A DNA stretch of 64,000 bases from positions 6,267,001 through 6,331,000 of the forward strand of contig NC_091972.1 in NCBI RefSeq assembly GCF_036711975.1, in the 5' to 3' direction. Below the pieces are notes generated by a model. It was given only the letters and a program-made list of their open reading frames with translations, did no database searches and was not told the DNA's origin. Positions within the stretch are counted from its first letter, which is position 1; each line of letters begins with the position of its first letter. The translations under genes were made by a program, and so were the position numbers. Source of the DNA: Onthophagus taurus. Taxonomy: Eukaryota; Arthropoda; Insecta; Coleoptera; Scarabaeidae. Positions 24,301 to 36,300 of this stretch are shown piece after piece.

Positions 24301-27300
24301 GCAGCGGATGTTGATGAGCAATTAAATAAGTTGATACCTAAATCATTATTTTATAACACACAGCTATCTCGACTTATCCTAAACCGTACCTTAATCTAAA
24401 ATTGTGAATATTCGGATAAGTCGCTCAAAATACACTTGAGATACACTTAATTTAACAGAAACTTAATTTTTTCGAAATAGAAAAATAATTCAATTTCGTA
24501 CTTTTGATTAATTCCATTGAAAAGTGAAAATAACATATCGTAATTTAAGTATTGAACGTTTTTTAAATATTTATGTACTTAAACAGTAATTTTTACATGA
24601 TCTTCAACAAATAATGTGATTTTATGTTTCGATCGTAAACTTAAAAGAAAGTTTAAATAATTATCTAACCATGCAACTAATTATATAAAAAGAAAAAAAT
24701 TAACGTAAGTTAATAATTCAAACATCAAGCAAAACTAAACATGCGTAAGTGTAAGATAAAAAGAAAGAAAATAAATGTTTATCAAAGAAATACTAATAAA
24801 TAAAATAAAAATCTGTTGTAAACATGAAAAAATGAAATAAAACGAAACAAAAACGACATATGCATGTGATATGTAATAATTAGCGTAAAACTTAAACAAA
24901 AATAAAAAAATAAACAGAATTACCCTCATAAAAATTAATATTAACCATTAATATTTAATGTTGTTTTACACTAATAATTTAATTTTGCACTTTTGTGTAG
25001 ACTTAGAAATATGAAAACAAAAAAATTTATATACATATTCTTCTTCTTACCTGATGTAATTGTTGATGCATCAATTGAGTCGAATGGTGTTGCTGATGCG
25101 GAGGCATCGTAGGAATATACATTTGAGGGGCGTACCCCGAACCGCTTGGCGCTAATCCCGCATTCTGACTACCATGTAACGTTCCGGAAAACGGGGGTGG
25201 AGTTCCAGAATGAAATCCTTGCTTATCATATGACTGCAACGTTCAGAAAAATAAAGTTTATAGAATTGAAGAAATTTATGTATATAAAATTTTAATTTTT
25301 TAATTAGAAATTAATCAGATTGCCAAAAATAATCTTAACCATCGATCAGAACAAACAACTTGAAATGTTACACAAAAAAGACTTTTGCATAACAAAAATT
25401 GATGAACTTAATCGATTTTTCATTCTCGTCATCGTATCATCATTAAAAAATAAATACAAATTTATTTTAATATGTTGTTAAAACAAATCAATCAATTCAT
25501 TTCAAATTACTTACGTTTACTTTACCAATAGCTGTATGTGATTTATTATACATAGCCGAGAGATCATTCCCTGTGGTTCCTGTAGATGACGCGTTAGCAC
25601 CACTCCCTTTCGTCTGACCCTGTGTATTACCAACGTAACCGCCTTTTGTGTAATCTTGCGATTGACTTAAAGTATCATACGCGGAACCATAACCGCTACC
25701 GTATGGTTTAGCGTATTGCGTGTTATTACTTGAACCATGCGCATTTGTCGCAGTTGGAATTTGCTATTAAAAACAATAAAATTAAAAAACTATAAAGATG
25801 GATTTAATATTAAACATATACAATAAGCTCTACTTTTTTGAACGGCGATATTATGGTTCAAAAATAGGCAGGACAGCGTTGATATTTCTTAAATTCAAAC
25901 ACCATTTAATTACAGTACTAATACATACTGTGAAAATGGTCTCCATACTATTTCGCATAAAAATATTGGAGCATAGCGAGAATTTCATACAGTGTGTCCG
26001 TAAAGTAACGGATATAGACGATAAAATCATTATAAACGGTTTATGGAAAAAACCCTGAAACGGGTCTAAAGATTTAAATTTTTTGCAATTGTTTGGTATA
26101 GATTTTAAATTTCTTCCGCCATTTTTAAGCGAGTTATGACATCATCGGTATTTTTTTTCAAATGGCAATCCCCAATTTTTATTATAGAATATGAAAGAAG
26201 ATTTTTTTCTGAATCTAGTACATTCAATATTAACATTGCTTACATAAGAAAATTTTCGAGAAAAATTACTTTAAAGTATAACTACTTCAGATTTGTTGAC
26301 ATGAGGAAAATAGCAGTAGCCATGAGTAACTATGGTAACCAATTATTTTAAACAATTTCCACAAGTGTCAAAAACTGATTTAGTAAGTAGTTGACCTCTT
26401 TAATACAACATATCCTGATCACCAACTCATTAGCCAAAGTATGGTGAGCCTAGCTGTGACTAAATTTAAACAGCATGGCCATCTCTCGAAGTCTGGCCTA
26501 CTAAATGTTTCAAGGGAAGTTCAACAAATCGTGGTTTTGGCTGGGCAAGAAAACCCTCATGTTACTGCAAGGAGTGTATTGGGTCTAATTTGGACATTAG
26601 TAAATCAACGGTTCATAAAATTTTAAAACCCGCAAAATATCATTCCCATCGTAGTTTTTGCAACAATGACGAAGACTTTGTCAAAAACATAATTTTTTCG
26701 ACGAAATGACATTTAGATTGAGTGAATAAGTAAATAGACAAAGTTGTCGGTATTGCGCTAACCAAAATCCCAATTAGCCAAGAAAGGCGCACACCCAATA
26801 TCCGCAAAGGATTTGAAGAAACCTTAACTGGAAAGAGATGTTAAAATTTTTTCGAAGCGATGTCCTTCCTTCCATTACGATAATGATGGCGCGCCACCAC
26901 ACTTCAAGAAGCTTCACTAAATCAGTTTTTGACACTCACGGAATTGTTTAAAATAAGTGGTTACCATAGTTACTGATGGCTACTGCTATTTTTATTATTA
27001 CACAAATTTGAAGTAATTAAACTTTAAAGTAATTTTTCCCGAAAATTTTCTTATGTAACCAATATTAATATTGACCGTACCAGATTCAGAAAAAAATCCT
27101 CTTTCATATTCCGTAATAAAAATGGGGGATTGCCATTTGAAAAAAATATCGATGACGTCATAACTCGTTTAAAAATGGCGGATAGAATTTGAAATCTACA
27201 CCAAAAAATTGCAAAAAATTTAAGTCTTTAGACCCGAGCTGTCGCGTTTCGGGTTTAGCCATACGTCTCTCAAGACGGCAAAACCCGAATGATTCAAGTT

Positions 27301-30300
27301 CTAGGTCTTGTGTTAGTTCTAGTTTTGCACTAGCACTATCACTAGAACTAACACTAGATTTAGAACTAGAAACGTTCGGATTTAGCCTCATATCTCTTAA
27401 GATGGCTAAATCCGAATGTTTCTAGTTGTAGGTCTAGTGTTTTAGTAGTAGTTCCAGCACTAAAACTATCATTACTAATCCGAATGTTTCTAGTTCTAGG
27501 TCTAATGATAGTTTTAGTGCTGGAACTACTACTAAAACACTAGACCTACAACTAGAAACATTCGGGTTTAGCCGTCTTTAAAGACGTATGGCTAAACCCG
27601 AAACGCGACAGCTCGAGGTTAATGTTAACCTGTTGCCATAAAATTTATGGCACGCTCATGTTATAAAATCGAGGACCGATCGAAAATGAAGTACGTTAAA
27701 AATGAAAAATAAATATATTCATACCCCATAAACAGCTCCAAATTGATAACTTTGCATCGGACTATAAGGTGCGGCAAAGAAATAAGTCTGCGGTGTTTGG
27801 GCTAGTATTGGTTGTCCGCCTTGGTGTCCTTGGGTCAGCGTGCTTGTTTGCTGGGAGAGCGTCGACGGCACTGGACTGGCGTTGTTATCACCGCGGGTGA
27901 ATCGAGCGTCCGACATAGTGTACGTCGAGAGTGGCTGGTCCCGTACAGCAGTCATCGTCGTCGGCGTCTGGTAACTCATTTCATAGAAGGGGGTCGTCTG
28001 AATGCACAAACGAACACGTCACTCAACCAACATAACGATCAACCCGCGCTAATAATGGCGCTAACGGGGAGGTTTACGGGAACGGAGGTAATAAGCAAGT
28101 TTATTGTGCAAAATAGAGAGGACACAAAATCTTCAATTATTTTAATATTTAACTTTTTCATTATTGTACAAAAAAAATTAGGAAATATTCGCGGATTGAA
28201 CAAACAAAAATAGGATTCTTTAACACTTTTACACTATAATGTAAAATTATTATTTACAAACAAAATTAAAATATTTCCAAATTGGCTTATCTTACAAAAA
28301 AAACAACCATATTGTAATTATTACATTGCCGCTTTTTTATGTTATCTTAATTTTGTGTGCAAAAGGGTTAAAAAGGTTGATTGGATTTTTTTAAAGCGGA
28401 CATTAATCAATTTTTTGAAAATTGTTGTTATTAATATTAAACTGATTATGCAAAACATTTAATGATCATTTCATTATCTAATTTGCTGATTGTTATTAAT
28501 TATTTTAAAAAAATAAAACATGTCTTGTGAGTGAAGTGAGTTTGTACATGTAAATGATAATTAACACACAAAACTCTCAAAATTCAGTTGAACGATATCC
28601 ACACATTTGAATATTGGACAACCAAAGTCTACTGATTTTTTTCATTAATTGAAACCTGTTCGTTAAGATTAACGTTACATAATGAGAAATAAAAAGGAAA
28701 TTGAACCGAATTTAACGAACAAGTAACAAATGTTGTTAGAAACTCAAAGAAAGGACAAAACAATGAAATCAAAAGTTACAAAAAAAAGCCAAGCAAACAG
28801 TATTAAAAGCAAATGGGGATGCATACCATGTGTGGTAACCTGTGTGGAAGCAACTGCATATCTTCATAGGTGTAAATTGGCGGCTGGAAGTATGGAATTC
28901 CTTGACTCATTAAGTAAGGTGTGCTCATAACAGGTGGTGCTACTCCAGGTGGAATACTCGACACAACACCACTAGAGTTCTTTGCTATGAAAAAAAAAAT
29001 CGAAACATCGGTTTAAAAAAACGCAACTAATTATTATTTTTATTTTACCTAATGTTGTTGTTTTTGTTGTTGTCGCCGTAGTTTGCGTTAAAGACAACGT
29101 CGTCGTAGATGTACTAACACTTGTCGTAGACGTGGTACTAGTAGCGACAGTTGTTGCACTGTCATATGTATTGTCTTTAACCAATTTATGATTGCTATTC
29201 GAACTGTAGCTGTTGTATTGAGGTGACGTCGTAGCATTTCCATAATTTGAACTGTTTGTTAAACCTATTACGAGAAATAATTTAGCTATAAATTACGTGT
29301 TAGGGTATTAGAGAGAGATGGGAAAACAACTGAATAACTTTTTAAAAACAACTCATAGTGCAACTTAAACAAAAGTGTAAAAGAACCTAGTAATGGGTAA
29401 GTGCAGAATATAGATTATGATTCCTAATTGAATTATAGTGTTGTTTATAAGAGTAGCATTAACAATACAATTTGATATCTAGATCTTTAATGATTTAACT
29501 TATTTTAAAACTATATTCTTAATTCTTTCGCTTTTGAAAGCTAATAAAAACACATTAGAAAAGAGAAAATAATTTTTTTTCTTTCCGCGAGATGTAAACA
29601 TACGCTTGCGCACTAATCAGTTGATGCGAGTTTAGAACTTCTGTCATCCACAATGTGCGTCTGCGCCTGTTCTTTCATATGATTAATATCGATTCGAAAT
29701 ATCTATTGATATATTTCTATCGTCTTAGATCGAAACATTGGTAATTTTCTACTGAACTTGCTACATTTCAATTCTTTTAAATGTTTTGCGACCTAAGTCA
29801 CTATGCATTTCGTGAAGAAACTACAATGAAAACAGACGTAAAATGACTAAGCGAAATGGACGTTCATGAGATGAGGTTATTTTTACGTCAACTTAAGAAA
29901 TGTAAGTTTTAAGAATTATATTAACTACAAAATTAGTTTTTTATCGAAAATTTATAGGGATTGCTCTTCTAAATCAACGAACTTGAAACATGGATGAAAG
30001 CTATAACCTAAAAACTCTATAATCTTATATTAAACTTATAAATGGAACTGATTGGGGCCTTAATTTATCGTCGTAACAATCATATCTTATTTCTTAGCTT
30101 AGAAAGGCACATATTGATGAGTATTTAATTTTATTATATGGAAGTGATTAGGAAGAAAAATATATTCTATGATAACATAAAAGAAGCTACCAGGATAGTT
30201 ATGCTGTTGAATAAAATGGGTTGACAAAGTTGTCTTCTTACACAAAAAGAAACAAGTTACTTTGAAAATAATCTCTTTTGGAGAAGTTGGTATGTGGTAT

Positions 30301-33300
30301 CAAAACTTAAGGATGTTTAAAACCTTGTAGTAAAAATCTAACTTATAAGTGGAAAAACGTTTCTAGGAAATTCTCGTTTATAATAGTGAATTTCTAATTC
30401 CCTACACCAAAATATATAATAAAAATCAGATCTGTATAACTCAATTAAAACCAGGTGAGTTTTTTATTGCTGTTGAATAAAATTGGATAACAAAGTTGTC
30501 TTCTTACACAAAAAAATAATCACTTTTGGAGAAGTTGATATCTGGTATCAAAAACTTAAGGATGTTTAAAACCTTTTAGTAAAATTTATAAGTGGAATAA
30601 TAGTGAAATTTATAATTCCCTATACCAAAATATTTAATAAATATCAGATCTGTATAACTCAATTGAAACCAGGTGAGTTGTTTATTATAAAAGCTCCTAA
30701 ATTATTTATTGTTTTAGATAATTCTTCATACCAAGGCTAAATATATCTTATAAGTCAATCAAAAGAGTTTATGCTCCTCAATCACAATAATCATTCTGAG
30801 TATAACACTCGTTTTAATAAATTTGGTTTCACTACGTTTACTTGAGTCATACAAAATTCTAAGAATAATCTCTTTTATTAAGGGTAGCTAAAATAAGGCG
30901 AAGAAATTTTGTTTTGTAGCATTCATTAATGGTAGAAATGAATCTCTTTATTCAAAATTTACATATATTGGCGTTTGAAACGGCTCCTATACGGCTTCAT
31001 GAATTTCCTACCTACAAATTGAAAAACAATAATATACACATTTTTATAAATTGTTGATTTTATAAGTTAGTTTTTGATTTAGATAATTTCAGTGTCCTAT
31101 AAAAAACTAGATCTTTATAAATCAATTAAAGTTTTTGTGCCTTAACTACAATGCTCATCCAGAAGTATTCGTTTAAATAAACAAAAGTGTATTATTTTAG
31201 CAAATATTGTTTACCAATTTTAATATACCTATGAAACGATAATTATTTATTTCGCGACTTTTTCATTATAAATTATTACATATTTTTTTGCAGAAACAAA
31301 ATTGTTTATACTAGTAAAATGAGTACAAATGTTGTTTTGATATGTTATTTTTAATGTATGGGTTACCAATACACGTTTTTCTTTAAAAGTAAATTTTTTT
31401 CGAATGACTAAGTATAAAAGGCGATTTTCTGCATTTTCCAGCGTTAATTATATAAAAATTATGTATAAAAGTTTTCCCCTTTAATAAAATATAAAAATTT
31501 TCTTATTATTTTTTCTCTTACCACTGTTTGAACCGTAAACCGATTGATTAGCATTTTGAGAGTATGTCTGATTATTTGTTGGATACGAGCTGGCTTGCGT
31601 TATTGATGGTGGAAACGTCGCCACGCTATAATTCGATTGATACGAACTGGCCGACGTATTGTTTTGATAAGCGTTACTGGCCGGCGCGTTATATGATGAA
31701 CCAGTATTGCTACTGACGTAATTATTTGGTTGGCTCGACCCGTATGAACTTGTCGTCTATAACAGAAAAAAAAAACGATTTAATATACTTATAAAATAAA
31801 TTTAAACTAACCTATTTAAAAAAAAGAAAAATCAGATTGCCAAAAATAATCTTCACCAAAAAGACTCATTTTGTATTTCTCATAAACCAGCAAAAAACTT
31901 ACTTAGAATATGATAGTTTACAACAAATCTAAATGGTATCATTCTCGTCATCGACTCATCATTTTTAATTTATGTAATACTTTTTTTCATTGAGTGAATT
32001 AAATATAAACATTAACATTACCTGTGTGCTACTATAACTGGGTGCATTATAATTTTGTGATTGATAAGAACTCGATTTGGGTTGATAGGAATTATACGTG
32101 GACGACTGAGAGTAAGAATGGGATTCCGATGGTTTATTAATCTCCATTGACGCTGCCGTACCCGCCGAAGTCGTACTTCCAGTCATATTAGATCTTGTCG
32201 CCGTACTGTAACTTGTTGTTATATGTTCAGAGGTTTGTGGAATGTTATCGTTACTAGTAAGCTACAAATATTAAAAACATTAATAACTAATCTTAATTAT
32301 CTGTTAGTTTAAGAATTTCAATTTCTACTTATTTTAACTTACACTCTGCGTAAGGGACGAACTAATACTGCTTTGAGCGTTTGTCTTCTGTTGGGTCGCG
32401 TATGATTCCATTGTTTGCGTTTGGTTAGTCGTGCTGAGATCAATGTTTGAGCTGGACGAATTTGTCACGTCCATCGAAGCACTATTCGACGAATTAAACT
32501 TCGCATCGGAAACGGCATCAAATGATATCCCATCCGAAATTAAATCCATAGCACCAAACTGAACATCCAGCAGCCCTATACTTTTCAGATCTCCCGGCAT
32601 TTCTACAGCACTCGAAGGTATCTAACAAACAAAACAACAATTTATAAAATTGATGTTAAGACCACTTTACAGTTCGCAAGTTTCATTGCTGGCAAGAAAT
32701 ATTGCGGTAATTTATCTTGCACGCATGCGCAAATGCTGTGTTCTTTTTGGTATACTTGCACTTGCAGATGATATATATGGACATATATTTCTTGCACTTG
32801 CACTGAAAGTATGGTGAGTTTTTTTAGTTACTTTTTATGTTGTCAACTGTAAAATATAACGACATAACGTGTTTTGTTGGTTTGTTTGTGTACATGTGCT
32901 TCAATCTTTCAAAAAATATGTGTTGGCAGCATTGATTGCAACTGAAATATTGCAGTTAAAAGTTGCCAAATATAAAGCCAATAACTGCATGCAAGAAAAA
33001 TTGCTTCCTGTAAAGTGCCCTTTACTTACAGAAAAATCACATTATTAACAAAAATACCAAAAGAGTACCGATTTAGAATAAATTTCATTTTCATAGTATT
33101 TAGATTAAACTTACTTTTGATGGTGGTGGTACTCGAGCTCGTTGAGTTTTGGTCCTAATCGGTTGTTGCGTTGGTTGGTTTTCAGGCACCGTCCCATAAT
33201 TTGTACTAACGGGATTATACGTGCTTGCGTAAGCGTTCGAATGAGCGTTACCGTATTGATTCGCCGAGTACTGTTGAGTTCCCTGAGCGGTAGCGCCCCC

Positions 33301-36300
33301 GTATGTTTGGTTTTGGAGGTGAGTACTTTTCATGTCAGCATTTTGCTGCGTCAATTGGTTCAAGTACTGGGTCTGGGCGGCGTTCAATGTACCAACCATA
33401 GGAATAGGACTTTGAGATGGCGGTAATTGACCCTGTTGCTGCATCGTCATTTGGGTTCGTTCGTCTAAAAGTGGAGGAGATCGTGAATCTTCCGGTGACT
33501 CTTTAGGTGGGTCAGGCTGAATACTTGGTGTAAAGACTTTGGTGTCCGCGAGACTTCCGGTGTATTCTTCAGTTGACCATTCGTCAATATGTCCTTCATC
33601 CCAATTTTCTGTATGATTTGCAACAGTATTGTTATCCCAAGTGCTTGGGTTATTATCCCAAGTATCTATTGGACGATTATTAAAGTTCCGATTGGTCCGA
33701 GGTGGATATCTGCTTCCCACACGACTTCCACCACGTCCTCTACCCGGCCCTCCCCTTGTTGGACCACCAGATCTTCCTCGTCGATCGCCTCTATTATCAG
33801 TCCTATTACCACCTTCGAGATTACGTTCGTTTTCCGCCTTTTCTCTACCTCGCCAAAGACGGCTGTCGTTATGCCTATGATGACGCGGAGGTCCACCACT
33901 TTTATTGCGAGGCTTCTCCTTGTCATTGTGACCCTGATCGTTCCAATCTTCACCAGCCGCATCCGCGTTCTCTGTCTTACTGCTAGCCGGTTGTTTGCTC
34001 TTCTTCTTTTTGACCATTATGCCACCCCATTCGTCGTCCAGTAGCATATTCATTGCCGCGTGCATATCATTGTCGCATTCATGCAACGCCATGCACACGT
34101 CTTCTTCCGTTTTTTGTGTAAACTCCATTACCTGTTTTACCTTGTCGCGCATCGTGGGGTCTTCAGATTTTGAGCGAGCGCTATCGCCACCACCTCCGCC
34201 TTGCTGTTTTTCATTAGTACCTTTCCCTATTAAAAAAATCATCACTTTTACTTCTTTTCATAAACAAAAATTAATCTTTCATAAATGAAGTAATATATAT
34301 TTACACAAACATTTTAGATTAAAGAAGCATCATATCAAGCACGATTTGATGGGTAGATAAGATTTATTAAGAAATCGTAGTTATTATGTAACTGCAATAA
34401 TAATGTTGTTTACATTTGATTAGTTTTATTTTTTATTTTAATTTCGTTGAAGGAAATAGATTCTAGAACCACCTTCACATAATATTTGATGTTACCGTCG
34501 TCATGAAACGCACCCAGACGAGATTAATTTCTTAACGAAGGGCTCAATGCAAAAATATATTCATTATTTAGATAAAAGAAGCGTAAATAAGCTTTTTGAT
34601 GAGTTCAATGTGGGTAAACAGATTTAATTAAAGCAAAGGTTAAAATTCGTTTGATTTTGTTGGCAAGTTGACGTATGTGTTTTGTGCTGAGTCTAACAAA
34701 GAATGGCTTGGAAAGCACATTTGAGACTATAAACATATACCGCTGAATGTACTCATTCATGGGCCTACCCTATATCATACATCTCCTAAAATGGCATCCC
34801 AAAAAATAATATCACTTATTGATGCTGGAAAAATGGCTTGAACAGTGGCAAGTAAAAATAAATCCGAATAAGTCCGCTGATATCACATTTACTCTAAAAA
34901 AAGGGAATCTGTCCTACTGTTACATTAAATAATGCTCCATTACCTATTCAAAATGAAGCTGGGAATTTACCTGGATCATCACCTAACCTGGAAAAAACAT
35001 ATTTGGACTCCAACTAGGACTGTTATACAGGAAAATGTACTGGTTGATGAATAAACTTACAACTCAGCCTAGACAATAAGTTACTTATATATACTGCCAT
35101 ACTGAAATCCGTTTGGGAATATGGCACCGCTAGCGAATCAAACATTTTACAGCTGCAGCGATTTCAGTCTCAAATTCCTTGGCAGATATGTAACGCACCT
35201 TGGTTTGTACCTAATTAGATCTTTCATCAAGACAAATTTTGCAAATGCTGCAAAATCATCCAAACCGACTTGCAAAAAATCTTTTGCACCAGGCAACTAT
35301 TAAAAGATTGAAGCAAAAGGACCTACCAGAACAATGCATGGCGGAAAAAAGAACATACCTATATATCTTTCTTTTGCTGTACTATATAAAAATGTTATTG
35401 TTTGTCATAACGATGCATTAATATGGTTTTCGTTTGGACCTATTATTGAGCGGCTTCCTACTGTGTTATTATTCTTTTTTTGTATTGTTAAACATTCTGT
35501 TTATTGTTGTTGTATGCGATAGATTGCAGCCTTTTAAAGTTTTAACTGTTCCACATATACTGCATGGAAGAGAACTCTTTAAAGAATTCAAGATGATTTT
35601 AAATATCTTAAAATGATCTTTAGAAATAAAACGTTTTGAAGTAATTGTTGATAGTATTCAAGTAGGTAATAATCAATTTCAGAGTTTTTTGATTTGAAAA
35701 AGTACTGAGGTTGGGGAATAACTTGAGTTGGAGTCTATCTATGAGCGCTAACATTTACATTTAAATATACTGATGTATTAAATAGTTAATATTAATAATA
35801 TGACTTAAAAATATTTTGATGGTTATATCCCAAATTTTACTGTATTATAAACATGATGATGAGATAAGCAAATAAATAAAATGCGTTATCATCAAATAAA
35901 CAACAAAATTCTTATTATGTTTCTATATAGCCCAATAGATAAGAAAATTTATAAACAAATCCATCTGCATTAAAAAATAAAGTGTATTGGGGATTTTCTT
36001 GGCCACAATACATTCTCTTATTCCTTCTTGAAATTAAATACGCTGGTAATCACTGGTAATTCAAGAAAAACGTGATTAATTGTTTGAAAGATAACAAAAT
36101 TCCATTACCTTCAATGTTTAATAACCTTGGTTCTAGGAATTTCTAATGTTCAACCAATAAAAATGAATCATTTGATAAATTAAGAGTTCAATGTATTTCA
36201 AAAATTCTTTTGTTCAATTTTTTTTAATACCAAATCTTAACTATAATAATATTAATAGTAAGCTTTAATGATGAATCAAAAAGATTCTATGAAAAATAAC

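Noticed and set aside
24735-24929. 64-codon minus-strand frame rich in Phe/Tyr
   Set aside because: Produced by AT-rich intron sequence; no coding signature.
27812-28213. 133-codon plus-strand frame
   Set aside because: Antisense to lingerer exon 27997-27725 and running into intron; no domain.
33589-34044. 151-codon plus-strand frame
   Set aside because: Antisense shadow of the UBA/RGG exon of lingerer; composition follows the reverse complement of a real exon.
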